Of a DNA stretch of 52,752 bases, positions 35,307 through 46,100 are shown in pieces. Under the pieces are notes generated by a model. It searched no databases, was not told the origin of the DNA, and worked only from the letters and a program-made list of their open reading frames with translations. This DNA comes from Kiritimatiellia bacterium (GTDB lineage Bacteria; Verrucomicrobiota; Kiritimatiellia; RFP12; UBA1067): the NCBI GenBank assembly GCA_017525225.1, contig JAFXTB010000012.1:1-52752 (forward strand), given 5' to 3'. Numbering within the stretch: position 1 is the stretch's first letter; each line of letters starts with the position of its first letter. The position numbers and the translations under genes are program-made.

Positions 35307-36862
35307 GATCGATCAACAATACCCGGTTCAACGCCGGGCGTATCTATGGCGTTTTCGCGGCGTTCGCATGCCTCGTGGCCGCAAATGCGGCAGTGGTGGA
35401 GCCGAAGGCGACAGACGAGATACTCTGCAATCCCGGCATGGGGTTCTTCCACTTCTGCTACTCCGGCCGTCTCTGGGCCTACGGCGGCGAGCTGAAGCCG
35501 GGCGACACCCTGGACTGGATGCCCGGTACGACCGTCACGTACATGCGCCTGCCCTGGAGTTATCTCGAACCCGAGGAAGGCGTCTACAGATGGGATCTCT
35601 TCGAGGCGAAGGCCCGTCCCTGGCTGGCTGCAGGAAAGAAGCTGGGTTTCCGCATAAGCTGCATGAACATCTCAATCGCGTCCACTCCGCAGTGGGTGCT
35701 GGACGCCGGCGCGAAGGGCGTCTGGCGGGACTACAGCAACACGGGCACGAAGTCGATGGTGTGGGAGCCTGTGTGGGACGATCCGGTGTACCTGGCCAAA
35801 TACGAGAACTTCCTCAAGGCGTTCGCGGAGCGCTACGACGGCAATCCCGACGTCGCGTTCGTGGATCTCGGTTCGTTCGGCAAGTTCGGCGAGGGGCATA
35901 GCGACATCCTCAACAAGATGCGCAGCTCTAGCGATCCGGCGCAGCGCAAGGAATACGAACGCATCTGCAAGCTGCACATAGACCTTCTGCGCCGCTGCCT
36001 GCCCAACACGTATCTCGTGGTATCCGACGACATCGGCGGCGGCGGCTGGATGAAGGATCCAAAGACGGGCAAGCCGATAGCCGACCATCCAATCTTCGAA
36101 TACTGCCGTTCGCTCGGGATCGGTCTGCGCGACGACTCCATAATGTGCGCGCCGCCGCCAAACCACTGGGCAAGCGCCCATTTCGGGCGCAAGTTCGCCG
36201 AGACGACGCCTGTCATCATCGAGACTGGGCAGATTACACGGCGGCTGGAGAAGGGGATATGGGATCCGGAGAAGCTGCTGCTCTGCCTCGAGGACTACCA
36301 TGCAAGCTATCTCGGCGTTCACGGCTTCCCTGATCTCTGCTGGGAGAAGAACAAGCACGTATGGCGGAAGACGGCCAACCGCATGGGATATCGTTTCGAA
36401 TTGCGCCGCGTGGAATATCCAGATGCGGTAAAGGTGTCCGAGCCGGTGGTCATACGCTCGACATGGGTGAACACGGGCGTGGCGCCGCAGTATGCGAACT
36501 CCTCGCTTACGTGGAACCTGCTCAACGATGAAGGCGTCGTGTGCTGGAGCGTTACCGACACGCGCGTCGGCATGAGGTCGCTCGCGCCGAAATGGGACGG
36601 GGTGGAGAAGCCCCAGACGCTGGAGTCGCGCTGCACGTTCGGCTACACGGCGCCCGTGCCGGACGGCGGCAAGGACGTCATCCTGAACTGGTGCCGCAAG
36701 CACCACAGGAACGACCCTGGCGAGATCATCGAGCTTCTGAAGCCGGGGACCTACACGCTTGCCGTGTCGGTAGGGCGCAAGGACGGCAAGCCGGAGATAG
36801 CGCTCCCGCTGGCGGGCGGCGTGAATCGCGTCTATCCGATAGGCAAGATCGTCGTGAGGTGA
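35303..36862 (+). CDS. Secreted DUF4832 TIM-barrel protein
   Basis: A 519-residue protein with a signal peptide (about 12-32). It begins with ILCNPGMGFFHF, continues with TYMRLPWSYLEPEEGVYRWDLFE (a glycoside hydrolase-like barrel strand pattern), then FVDLGSFGKFGEGH, where a Glu could be catalytic. The C-terminal DUF4832 region (about 250-519) includes HGFPDLCWEKNKHVWRKTANRMGYRF and a final beta domain. No activity is established for this family as far as I know. GAAGG before the ATG is a ribosome site. The gene overlaps the upstream stop by four bases. Confidence 0.82.
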   Translation: MRSINNTRFNAGRIYGVFAAFACLVAANAAVVEPKATDEILCNPGMGFFHFCYSGRLWAYGGELKPGDTLDWMPGTTVTYMRLPWSYLEPEEGVYRWDLFEAKARPWLAAGKKLGFRISCMNISIASTPQWVLDAGAKGVWRDYSNTGTKSMVWEPVWDDPVYLAKYENFLKAFAERYDGNPDVAFVDLGSFGKFGEGHSDILNKMRSSSDPAQRKEYERICKLHIDLLRRCLPNTYLVVSDDIGGGGWMKDPKTGKPIADHPIFEYCRSLGIGLRDDSIMCAPPPNHWASAHFGRKFAETTPVIIETGQITRRLEKGIWDPEKLLLCLEDYHASYLGVHGFPDLCWEKNKHVWRKTANRMGYRFELRRVEYPDAVKVSEPVVIRSTWVNTGVAPQYANSSLTWNLLNDEGVVCWSVTDTRVGMRSLAPKWDGVEKPQTLESRCTFGYTAPVPDGGKDVILNWCRKHHRNDPGEIIELLKPGTYTLAVSVGRKDGKPEIALPLAGGVNRVYPIGKIVVR

Positions 36863-36894
36863 CGCTGCGCCGGCTTTCAGTCCGGGGCGAAATA

Positions 36895-36903
36895 TGGTAG
36901 AAT
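36895..36903 (+). promoter_or_regulatory. hisS extended -10
   Basis: TGG plus TAGAAT (36898-36903). The ATG at 36929 has AAGGAG about 12 bases upstream. The -35 region (TTTCAG at 36875-36880) is weak. Confidence 0.65.
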
Positions 36904-36928
36904 CTATGCGCAAGGAGATTCCAGGCAG

Positions 36929-38191
36929 ATGGCAGAGAGTATTTCTTTCGAGCCGCCGCGCGGCATGAGGGATTTCTATCCCGAGGACATGGCGTGGCGC
37001 AACAGGGTGTTCGACGCGTTCCGCGCGGCCGGGGCGGCATACGGATTCGAGCCGTACGACGCCTGCGTGGTGGAGAGCTACGACCTTCTCGCGCGCAAGG
37101 CGGGCGAGGAGGTGGGCGAGCAGATCTACCACTTCCGCGACAAGAGCGACCGCCACATCGCCCTGCGCGCGGAGATGACGCCCACGCTTGCGCGCATGGT
37201 GGCGCAGCGCCAGGGTTCGCTCGCGTTCCCGCTCAAATGGACGACCATCGCGCAATGCTTCCGCTATGAGCGCATGACCAAGGGCCGCAAGCGCGAGCAC
37301 TACCAGTGGAACTGCGACATCATCGGCGAGGAGAGCATGCTGGCGGAGGTGGAGGTGCTCGGCGCCGCGTGCGACGCGCTGAGGCGCATGGGGCTGTCGT
37401 CCGCAGACTTCAAGGTGCATGTCTCGAACCGCGCGCTGCTCTCGGAGCTGCTGGCGGCAGGTGGGATACCGTCCGCCAGCCATCCGCAGGTCTTTCTTGC
37501 GCTCGACAAGCGTGGCAAGATGCCGGACGAGGAGTTGTGCGCGATGATGCGCGAGAACGGCCTCTCCGATGAAGACGTGGAAAGGACGTTCAAGATACTC
37601 GACATCTCGTCGCTCGACGACGCGGCGGCGCTCGTGGCCCCGGATTCGCCCGCAGTGGCGAACCTGCGCGAACTCTTCCGTCTTGCGGAAGTGTCCGGCT
37701 TCGCGCAGTGCCTCGAGTTCGACATATCCGTCATACGCGGCCTCAGCTACTACACGGGCATCGTGTTCGAATGCTTCGACGTGAAGCGCGAGTTTCGCGC
37801 CATCTTCGGCGGCGGACGCTACGATAACCTGCTCACGACGATCGGCGGCGCGCCTGCCACGGCTGTCGGGCTGGGTTTCGGCGACGTGGTAGTGACCGAG
37901 CTCCTGAAGGCGCGACTAGGCGCAGATGCCGCCGCCGAGAAGAAGGGCGTGTACGTTGGCTTCATGTTCCCGGAGCAGCGCGACGCCGCGCTCCGGCTGG
38001 CGGCCAGGCTGCGCGCGCAGGGAGAGTGCGTCAACCTCGCCCTGCGCAAGGCGAAGCCCAAGCAGTTCTTCGCCCGCGCCGGCGCAAGCCAGTGCGCGAA
38101 GGCCGTGTTCATCGGTCCGGACGACGTGGTCGCCGGACAGGCCAGGCTCAAGGATCTCGCCACGCGAGAGGAAACAACGGTGGAGATTTGA
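36929..38191 (+). CDS. hisS: Histidyl-tRNA synthetase
   Basis: A 420-residue class II synthetase that charges tRNA-His. It opens with PPRGMRDFYPEDM. Motif 2 region is AQCFRYERMTKGRKREHYQWNCDIIGE. The histidine-specific signatures are GLSYYTGIVFECFD (HisA-like motif) and FGGGRYDNLLTTIGG. A C-terminal anticodon-binding domain (about 330-420) follows. Length is normal. The stop overlaps a TTG start of the next gene. Confidence 0.96.
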   Translation: MAESISFEPPRGMRDFYPEDMAWRNRVFDAFRAAGAAYGFEPYDACVVESYDLLARKAGEEVGEQIYHFRDKSDRHIALRAEMTPTLARMVAQRQGSLAFPLKWTTIAQCFRYERMTKGRKREHYQWNCDIIGEESMLAEVEVLGAACDALRRMGLSSADFKVHVSNRALLSELLAAGGIPSASHPQVFLALDKRGKMPDEELCAMMRENGLSDEDVERTFKILDISSLDDAAALVAPDSPAVANLRELFRLAEVSGFAQCLEFDISVIRGLSYYTGIVFECFDVKREFRAIFGGGRYDNLLTTIGGAPATAVGLGFGDVVVTELLKARLGADAAAEKKGVYVGFMFPEQRDAALRLAARLRAQGECVNLALRKAKPKQFFARAGASQCAKAVFIGPDDVVAGQARLKDLATREETTVEI

Positions 38192-39288
38192 CGAACCATC
38201 GCTCCATAGTGGCCTTAATGGCCTTTTTGCCGGCGGCGGCTTTCGCGGTCGATCTGGCGGCGCCGATCGAGCGGCTTTTGAACTCGCGATCGGCCGGGTC
38301 GCCGCGCGCATACGCCGAGGCCGCCGAGTCCGTGGCCGATGCAGCAAGGAAGGGCAGGCCGCTGCAGAAGTACATCATCGCGCTGATCTCCCGCGACCAG
38401 GATGCCCCGCCTGCCGCCCGGATATCCGCGGCGACGCGCGAGCGCTACTTCGCCGAAAGCAGGCCCACGATCAAAAGGCTCGCCCAGGAGCGCAACAACC
38501 CGCTTGCCTGGTATCTGCTGTCGGTAGATTCCGGAGATACAAACCTGCTGCGGCGCGCCGCCGAAGGCGGAAACGTGCAGGCGCTCAACGCCTGGGGCAC
38601 GGCGCTTCTCGACCACGCGATGAACTCCCCTACGCGGGACACCGAAGGCGTCCGCGAGGCGGCGGCATGCTTCCGCCGGGCATCCGGCCTTGGCGATGCG
38701 AACGGCTCCTACAACCTGGGCATGATGTATGCGCGTGGACTTGGAATGCCCCGCGACGACGGCCGAGCCTTCGCCTGTTTCCGCACGGCCGCGGAGAAGG
38801 GCCATCCCGAGGCGATCAACTCTCTGGGCTGGTTCTTCCGCGAGGGACGGGTCTTCGCGAAGGACCTGGAGCTGGCGGCGCAGTGGTTCGAGAAGTCCGC
38901 AAGCTACGGCAATCCGTACGGACAGCTCAACTGGGGGCTTGCGCTCCAGCGCGGCGAAGGCGTGGAGAAGGACGCCACCAAGGCCGCGGAGCAGTTCCGT
39001 CGGGCGGCGGAGGGCGGCTGCATAGAGGCCATGACGGCGTACGGAGTTGCGCTGGCGCGGGGCGACGGCGTGGACGAGGATGCGGCACGGGCGGTTGAGT
39101 GGTTCAGGAAGGCGGCCAGCACCGGCTATCCGCCAGCGATGGAAAACCTTGCCGAATGCTATGCCAGGGGGAAAGGCGTGCCGGAGGACAACCGCCTGGC
39201 ACTCGAATGGAAATTCCGCTCGCGCGCGGCGCGCGGCGACCGCGCGGCGGCCAAATGGCTGGAGGAGGAAGCGCTGAGGCGGAAGTAG
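38188..39288 (+). CDS. Exported Sel1-like repeat protein
   Basis: A 366-residue protein with a signal peptide (about 1-20, ending AFA). Its main body (about 170-350) has at least five Sel1-like TPR repeats of 36 residues, for example GSYNLGMMYARGLGMPRDDGRAFACFRTAAEKG and close variants with GEGVEKD, GDGVDED and GKGVPED. These alpha solenoids mediate protein contacts. The TTG at 38188 overlaps the hisS stop (TTGA) and has GTGGAG just upstream. An ATG at 38218 would leave a shorter signal peptide. Confidence 0.85.
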   Translation: MTNHRSIVALMAFLPAAAFAVDLAAPIERLLNSRSAGSPRAYAEAAESVADAARKGRPLQKYIIALISRDQDAPPAARISAATRERYFAESRPTIKRLAQERNNPLAWYLLSVDSGDTNLLRRAAEGGNVQALNAWGTALLDHAMNSPTRDTEGVREAAACFRRASGLGDANGSYNLGMMYARGLGMPRDDGRAFACFRTAAEKGHPEAINSLGWFFREGRVFAKDLELAAQWFEKSASYGNPYGQLNWGLALQRGEGVEKDATKAAEQFRRAAEGGCIEAMTAYGVALARGDGVDEDAARAVEWFRKAASTGYPPAMENLAECYARGKGVPEDNRLALEWKFRSRAARGDRAAAKWLEEEALRRK

Positions 39289-39306
39289 CGCAAGGCATGA
39301 ATGGGC

Positions 39307-39335
39307 TTGCCTTTGCGCCGCCAATCGTGTAAAAT
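39307..39335 (+). promoter_or_regulatory. Promoter of the ROK kinase cluster
   Basis: TTGCCT (39307-39312), 17 bp, TAAAAT (39330-39335). The leader is about 70 bases with AAAGGAG before the ATG at 39412. It probably drives the following five genes. Confidence 0.78.
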
Positions 39336-39411
39336 CGTTTTCACGGCATCAACGCCGGGAATCTGAAGTAGAAAACTAGAAATTCCAAAAGAAAAATCAA
39401 AGGAGACAACA

Positions 39412-40794
39412 ATGGCCAAGAAGTGCTGCTGCATCAAGGATACCGGATTCCAGTCGCCCGCCAGGGCGGTGGACTTCCTGCGCGCCCACGCAGGCGACAA
39501 GCCCGCGTACGTGGCGATCGCATGGGAACGCGAGGATGGCCATGTCTACCGCTACGATCTCGCCATCCCCCGCCGCATCGATCCGGCGTGTCTGCCGGGC
39601 GTACGCCATCTGGCCGAACGCATCGTGAAGTTCGTCCTGTGGGCGGCTGGCGGCTGGAAGCTCTATCTGGCCGGCTCGGACGAGATCGTCAAGCCCATCG
39701 CGAAGGACTACACGAAGAAGGGCCGTCGCGCGTTCGACTATGGCTTCTACAACGACCTCTATGGCAAGCCGTTCGAGGTGGTGATCCTTCCCTACAAGAA
39801 GATGCCGGTCACGAACGAGCGCGAGGTGATCGTCAAGAACAACACGAACGGCAACCGCATCGGTTTCGACCTTGGCGCGAGCGACTTCAAGATCTCCGCG
39901 CTCAAGAAGGGCAAGGTGGTGTTCTCCAAGGAGTTCCCGTGGGATCCGCGTCCGCAGGCCGATCCCGAATACCACTACACGAAGCTTTCCGCCGGTCTCG
40001 AGGAGGCCGCGCAGGCGCTTGGCGGCAAGGTGGACGCCATCGGCGGCTCCACGGCCGGCACGCTGGTGGGCAAGAAGCTCGGCGTGGCCTCGCTCATCCG
40101 CGGCGTGAAGGAGAAGAATCCCGCCAAGTATGGAGTTGCGCAGCATCTCTTCGACCGCATCGAGGAGGAGTGGCAGGTGCCTTTCGAGGTGTTCAACGAT
40201 GGCGACGTCACCGCCCTCGCCGGCGCGATCACGACGAAGCGCAACGGCATACTGGGCGTGGCGATGGGCTCTTCCGAGGCTGTCGGCTACATCAACCCGA
40301 AGGGCGCGCTCACGGGTCGCATCAGCGAACTTGCGTTCGCGCCCGTGGACCTCAATCCGAACGCCGCCACCGATGAATGGTCGGGTGACTTCGGCGTAGG
40401 CGCGATGTACTTCTCGCAGCAGGCGGTGAACTTCCTCGCGGAGCGCTTCGGCTTCAAGTTCCCGAAGTCGATGAAGCTGCCCGAGCGTCTCAAGGTCGTC
40501 CAGGCCGCGATGGCCGAAGGCGACGAGAAGGCCCTACGGATATATCTGATGATCGGCCGGTACCTGGCCAACGCCACGAAGTGGTACCACGAGTTCTACG
40601 ACTTCCAGAACCTCATGATCCTCGGCAGGGTCACGTCCGGCCTGGGCGGCTCGATAATCCTCGAGACCGCGAAGATGGGCCTGGAGGCGATCGACCCCGT
40701 GCTGGCGGAACAGGTCGAGATCTTCATGCCGGACGAGAAGGCCCGCCGCCTCGGCCAGTCCGTGGCGGCCGCCCAGATCCCGGTTGTGAAGTGA
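39412..40794 (+). CDS. ROK family sugar kinase-like protein
   Basis: A 460-residue protein. An extra N-terminal domain of about 150 residues precedes an actin-like ROK/hexokinase core: phosphate-1-like GFDLGASDFKISALKKGKVV (about 155), VFNDGDVTALAGAI (about 262), and GVAMGSSEAVGYINPKG with the adenosine-type GLGGS near the end. I do not see the usual CXCGXXGC zinc motif of ROK regulators, nor a helix-turn-helix. The likely reaction is ATP-dependent phosphorylation of a sugar. It starts a run with an N-acetylhexosamine kinase-like gene, so amino sugar use is plausible. Confidence 0.78.
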   Translation: MAKKCCCIKDTGFQSPARAVDFLRAHAGDKPAYVAIAWEREDGHVYRYDLAIPRRIDPACLPGVRHLAERIVKFVLWAAGGWKLYLAGSDEIVKPIAKDYTKKGRRAFDYGFYNDLYGKPFEVVILPYKKMPVTNEREVIVKNNTNGNRIGFDLGASDFKISALKKGKVVFSKEFPWDPRPQADPEYHYTKLSAGLEEAAQALGGKVDAIGGSTAGTLVGKKLGVASLIRGVKEKNPAKYGVAQHLFDRIEEEWQVPFEVFNDGDVTALAGAITTKRNGILGVAMGSSEAVGYINPKGALTGRISELAFAPVDLNPNAATDEWSGDFGVGAMYFSQQAVNFLAERFGFKFPKSMKLPERLKVVQAAMAEGDEKALRIYLMIGRYLANATKWYHEFYDFQNLMILGRVTSGLGGSIILETAKMGLEAIDPVLAEQVEIFMPDEKARRLGQSVAAAQIPVVK

Positions 40795-40813
40795 CGGCAT
40801 GGGGGCAGCGACG

Positions 40814-42112
40814 ATGAGGCGCATCCTTTCGGCAGCCTGCGCGGTGGCCGCGATCTTCTCCGTTGCGGCGGAGGAGCTCGCGCCGTTCCCGAAGTGGGGC
40901 GAGCCGTATGCGATCACGAAGGGACCCCACGAGCACCTGTTCGCGAGCTATTTCGCGATAGATTCGTGGAGCCCGAACCATCGCTACGTATCCGTGCTGG
41001 AGACCGACCTCAACGGTCGTCTGCCGGAGGCTGGCGAGCGTTGCACGCTCGGGCTTGTCGATCTCCAGGACGGCAACAGGTTCATCCCGATCTCCACCAC
41101 CGCCTGCTGGAACTTCCAGGAGGCGGCGATGGCGCATTGGATCGACGACGACACGATCCTCTTCAACGACCTGCGCGATGGCAGGTTCGTCACCGTGATT
41201 CTCAACTGGAAGACAAAGGCGGAACGCATAGTGCCGTATCCGGTGAGCGCCGTCTCTGCGGACCGTACATGGGCCGTCTCCATAAACTACGCGCGCCTCT
41301 CGCTCACGCGGCCCGACTACGGCTACGCCGGCCCCGGGCAGGATTCGCGCGAGACGGTCACATGGCCCGAGGACGACGGTCTCTGGGTCGTAGACCTCAA
41401 GACAGACGAGGCGAAGCTGATCCTCAGCGTGGCGCAGGGGCGCAGCCAGATGCCGGCCGTGAAGACCGTCCCCGGGAAGCCTGGTTGCCCGCTCGCGTAC
41501 TACTGCCACACCGTCATATCAAAGGACGACCGGAAGATATTCTTCCTCGCCCGTTCCGTGGACTGGTACGAGAAGACGACGCACAAGGCATCGACTTGGC
41601 ACACCACGGCGTTCACGATCGACAAGGACGGCACCTGCCTGCGCCGCTGCTTCAAGGACGGCTGGGCGGGGTCCCACTTCAACTGGGCGCCGGACGGTTC
41701 GCACAAGATGCTCGTGACCGTCATCTGGGATGGCGAGAAGCACGAACACTGGACCCGTTCCGCATGGAGTCCGGTCGAATTCACGGTAGGGCAGGAGGAC
41801 AAGGTTCGCCGCATAGGTGCCGGCGTGCTAGACCTCGACTGGCACTGCGTCTATTCGCCCGACGGTAAGTTCATGAGCGGCGACACCTACTGGACCAGGA
41901 ACTTCGAACGTCCGTGGGTGCTGGTGCGCCTGGCCGACGGCATGACGATGCCGATGGGGGCGTTCTATGTACCGCCGGCCTACCGCCAGGGATACTGGCG
42001 TTGCGACCTGCATGCTCGGTATCGTTCCGATGGCAGGCAGATAGGCATCAATTCGGTCCATGAGGGAAGCCGCCAGGTGTATGTGCGCGACATAGTTCCG
42101 GCGGCGCGTTAA
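40814..42112 (+). CDS. Secreted beta-propeller protein, oligogalacturonate lyase-like
   Basis: A 432-residue protein with a signal peptide (MRRILSAACAVAAIFSVAAEE). It has propeller blades such as SPNHRYVSVLETDLNGRLPE, FNWAPDGSHKMLVTVIWDG, HCVYSPDGKFMSGD and RSDGRQIGINSVHEGSRQVYVRDI. The overall pattern recalls PL22 oligogalacturonate lyase-like and WD40-like PD40 propellers, but I do not see enough active-site detail to claim lyase activity. The in-frame ATG at 40799 is an alternative start. It is 19 bases after the ROK gene, and the next gene follows after an excellent AAGGAGG. Confidence 0.75.
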   Translation: MRRILSAACAVAAIFSVAAEELAPFPKWGEPYAITKGPHEHLFASYFAIDSWSPNHRYVSVLETDLNGRLPEAGERCTLGLVDLQDGNRFIPISTTACWNFQEAAMAHWIDDDTILFNDLRDGRFVTVILNWKTKAERIVPYPVSAVSADRTWAVSINYARLSLTRPDYGYAGPGQDSRETVTWPEDDGLWVVDLKTDEAKLILSVAQGRSQMPAVKTVPGKPGCPLAYYCHTVISKDDRKIFFLARSVDWYEKTTHKASTWHTTAFTIDKDGTCLRRCFKDGWAGSHFNWAPDGSHKMLVTVIWDGEKHEHWTRSAWSPVEFTVGQEDKVRRIGAGVLDLDWHCVYSPDGKFMSGDTYWTRNFERPWVLVRLADGMTMPMGAFYVPPAYRQGYWRCDLHARYRSDGRQIGINSVHEGSRQVYVRDIVPAAR

Positions 42113-42128
42113 CAAGGAGGAAGCGACA

Positions 42129-43172
42129 ATGTCCAACAGGACGTACGGCGATGAGGAACTCCGCTCGGTGCTGGCGGGGATGGGCGTCAAGGACGTGCTG
42201 TCCGTGGCGAGATACGGCAGCGGACACATCAACGACACCTTCAAGGTGGACTGCGCATCCGGCGCGAGCTACATACTCCAGCGGATAAACACGGACATCT
42301 TCGATCCGGACATGGTGATGGACAACATACGCCGCGTCACGGAGCACATCCGCGGCAAGGGCAGGCAGTCGCTCGAGGTGGTGGCGTACGAGAAACCCTG
42401 GCGGCTCTACGTGTTCATCAGGGGCGCGCACACTGTTGATCTTATAACCGAGGCCGGACAGGCGTTCAAGGCCGCCAGCGCCTTCGCCGACTTCCAGAAC
42501 GCGCTTGCGGATCTGCCCGCACCGCGCCTCAGGGACATCATTCCCAACTTCCACAACACCGTCTCGCGGCTCGCCCAGCTCGATGCAGCGCTCAAGGCCG
42601 ACGTCAAGGGCCGCGCCGCCACGTGCCGTCCTGAGCTCGACTTTGTGGATGCGCGCCGCGAGGAGGCCGCCCGCATCGTGAACCTCATGGCCGCCGGCGA
42701 CATCCCCGAGCGAACCACGCACAACGACACCAAGATCAACAACGTGATGCTCGATGATTCCACCGGCGAGGGTACATGCGTCATCGACCTGGACACCACC
42801 ATGCCCGGCTGCGCGCTGTACGACTTCGGCGACATGGTCCGCACGTCGACCGCCAACGCCGCCGAGGACGAGAAGGATCTCTCCAAGGTGTTCTCGCGCA
42901 AGGAGTATTTCGAGCAGCTGGTGAGGGGGTATCTAGGCAAGGCCGGATTCCTCAACGAGGCCGAGCGCGCTAACCTCGCCTTCTCAGGCAGGCTCATAAC
43001 CCTTACGATCGGCATACGCTTCCTCGCCGACTATCTCGCGGGCGACACCTACTTCCATACGGCCTACGACGACCACAACCTCGTGCGATGCCGCACGCAG
43101 CTGAAGATGGTGCGTTCCATGGAGGAGCAGTCCGCGGAATACGAGGCGATCGTGCGCGCCTGTGCCGGATGA
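42129..43172 (+). CDS. N-acetylhexosamine 1-kinase-like phosphotransferase
   Basis: A 347-residue protein kinase-like fold (APH family) with NahK features. The N-lobe is GSGHINDTFKVD and YILQRINTDIFDPDMVMDNI. The catalytic loop is THNDTKINNVMLDD (about 197-210, Asp and Asn for catalysis and metal), followed by CVIDLDTTMPG with the metal-binding Asp and YDFGDMVR. NahK of bifidobacteria phosphorylates GlcNAc/GalNAc at C1 in the lacto-N-biose pathway. That substrate fits the GH109-like enzyme elsewhere in the window but is inference. AAGGAGG (42114-42120) is a strong ribosome site. The stop overlaps the next start as ATGA. Confidence 0.85.
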   Translation: MSNRTYGDEELRSVLAGMGVKDVLSVARYGSGHINDTFKVDCASGASYILQRINTDIFDPDMVMDNIRRVTEHIRGKGRQSLEVVAYEKPWRLYVFIRGAHTVDLITEAGQAFKAASAFADFQNALADLPAPRLRDIIPNFHNTVSRLAQLDAALKADVKGRAATCRPELDFVDARREEAARIVNLMAAGDIPERTTHNDTKINNVMLDDSTGEGTCVIDLDTTMPGCALYDFGDMVRTSTANAAEDEKDLSKVFSRKEYFEQLVRGYLGKAGFLNEAERANLAFSGRLITLTIGIRFLADYLAGDTYFHTAYDDHNLVRCRTQLKMVRSMEEQSAEYEAIVRACAG

Positions 43173-46100
43173 CGGCCATGAAGCTGCAACTGCTCGCAAC
43201 GTGCGCCTTCGCGGCGCTGGTCGCCTCGGCGGCCGATGCGGTGCTGGTTCCAGACGTGAAGCCTGGCGCACGGGCCGCGGCAAGTGCGGCGCTTGCCGCC
43301 GTGCCGGAGGTGGTGTACGTGACGCATGCCGCGTTCCATCCCGACCACCACAACACGGCAACCATATTCCAGCGCGGAGAGATCAACGAAGGCAGCTACG
43401 ATACACAGGGAGCGCTCAAGGCATGGAACCCGGCGACCGGCGCGACACGTGTGATCGTGCCGGAGAAGAAGGGCCGCACCATCCGCGATCCGGAGGTGGA
43501 CTGGGATGGACGACGGATCGTGTTTGCCATGCGCGACGGCCGGCCCGACGACTACCACATCTACGTGGTGAACGCGGACGGCACAGGTCTCAGGCAGCTC
43601 ACGCGCGAGAAGGGCGTTTCCGACATAGACCCCGCCTTCCTGCCGGATGGCGACATCGTGTTTGCGTCCACGCGCAACCCCAAGTACTGCATGTGCAACC
43701 GCCATATCATGGCGAACCTCTACCGCATGGAGGCGGATGGCGCCAACATCCATCAGATAGGGGTGTCAACGCTCTTCGAGGGACATCCGTCGATCCTGCC
43801 CGATGGTCGCGTGCTCTACGACCGATGGGAGTACGTTGACCGCAACTTCGGGGATGCGCAGGGACTGTGGACATGCAATCCGGATGGCACCCGGCACGCC
43901 ATCTGGTGGGGCAACAACACCACGAGCCCGGGCGGCGTCATCAATGCGCGCGCCGTGGGCGGCGATTCCACCAAGGCGATCGCGATCCTCGGAAGCTGCC
44001 ATGACAGGCCGTGGGGGGCGCTGGGTCTCATCGACCGGACGCGCGGCGTGGATGGACGCGACCCGGTGCTTCGTACATGGCCGGCATCCTATCGCGACCG
44101 CATCCATGATGGCGGCAAGGAGGACTTCGATTCCACACGGTCGCTGCCGTGCAAGTATGCGGATCCATTCCCGATAGACGACTCGCACTTCCTGGCCGTC
44201 CGCATGAAAGACCGCGGCGGCGAGATGTCGCTTGTGTATCTGGATCTCGACGGCAACGAGGTTGAACTGCTTGCCGACGCGCCGGGCATCTGGTCGCCGG
44301 TGGCGCTGCGGCCATCGAGAAAGCCCGTGGTGCAGAGCCGCCAGAGGAACTTCGACGCGCCCAATGCGCCCGGACGCTTCTATCTGCAGAATGTCCATGT
44401 GAGCACGCACATGCAGGGCGTGGAGCCGGGTACGGTGAAGGCGTTGCGCGTGGTGGAGTCGCCGGAGAAACGCACATGGACCGGTCCAAGTGGCTGGTTC
44501 GGCCATGGCGAGGAAGCGCCGGCGATGAACTGGCATTCCTTCGAGAACAAGCGCGTACTCGGCACCGTACCGGTAGAGGAGGATGGAAGCGCGTACTTCG
44601 AGGTGCCTGCGAACACGTTCGTATATTTCCAGGCGCTTGACGCGGAGGGGAAGATGGTGCAGTCGATGCGCTCGGGCGTGTTCGTGCAGCCTGGCGAGAC
44701 ATACGGATGCGTCGGCTGCCACGAGAACCGCGTGGGCGAGGCCGCGCCAGTCGCCGCCAAGCCCCTCGCCATGCGCCGCGAACCGTCCAGACTGGACGGC
44801 GCCTACAACCTCGCCGGGCTGGAGAAGGGCACGCCGCCGCATTTCTACAGCTTCCAGCGCGAGGTACAGCCAGTCTTCACGGCTCGTTGCGCCAGCTGCC
44901 ACGACTATGGCACCAAGGCCGGTGAGAAGCTGAACCTCAGCGGAGATCGCGGTGCGTTCTTCTGTACCAGCTATGTAGACCTGTGGGCGCTGGGATATGT
45001 GAAGTGCATTGGGGGCGGTCCTGCGCCAATACAGCCCGCATACAGCTGGGGTGCGCATGCCTCGAGACTCACGAAGAAGCTCTATGGACACGCCCGGGTG
45101 AACCTTACGGACGAGGAACGTGCTCGCATCATCACATGGATGGACCTGAACGCTCCATACTATCCAAGATATGAATGCGCCTATCCTTCCAATCCCGGGG
45201 GGCGCATGCCGCTCACCTTCAAGGAGCGCAAGACCCTCGAGGAGCTCTGCGGCGCCGCCATCGCGAACGTGCACGGCAAGCGGCAGCGTGAACAGCTGGA
45301 TTTCGACAGGCCCGCCTGCTCGCGCATCCTGGCAGGCATCGCGGGCACTTCCGCCCACGCGCAGGCGCTCGCCATCATAGAGGAGGGGGCGGCGCGCCTT
45401 CGCGCCCGTCCGCGCTGCGACATGGATGGGTTCGTGCCATGCGAGATCGACCAGTCCCGTGAAGCGAGATACCAGCGGCGCCTTGAATCCGAACGCCGTG
45501 TCTACGATGCGATCCGCGCAGGACGGAAGGTCTATGATGATGCGGACGCGGTCGTGTTCCATGCAGGCCGGACGGAGATCGTGGTCGAATCCAACGCCTG
45601 TGACACGGTACGCCTCGCGGCGGAGGAAGCGCGCGAATTCATGGGCGGTGTGCTGGGCTGCGACGTGCCGATAGTGACAACGCCCACGCCTTCGCGCACG
45701 GCGCTCTTCCTGGGTCCAAGCCGCTGGGCGGACGCCGATGGCGTCACGACCAACGGTCTGAAGCGGGATGGGTTCAGGATCCGCACGGCGGCGAACAGGG
45801 TCTACGTAGTGGGTATCGACGATCCGGTGGTGAATGCGCACCGCAACCGACAGAAAGGCGGCATCTGGCTCCAGAACTTCGAGAGGGCGACCGTGTTTGG
45901 CGTGTATGACTTCCTGGAGCGTTTCGCGGGGGTGAGGTTCTATTTCCCTGGCGAGCTGGGTACGGTGGTCCCGAAGTCCGCGAAGATAGAGGTGCCGCCG
46001 ACCGACATCGTGGAGGCCCCAGCCAACACGGTTCGCCGCTATACGATATACGAATCGGGCTGTCCATACTTCGAGGGAGAGAAACCTGACGAGCTGCGCC

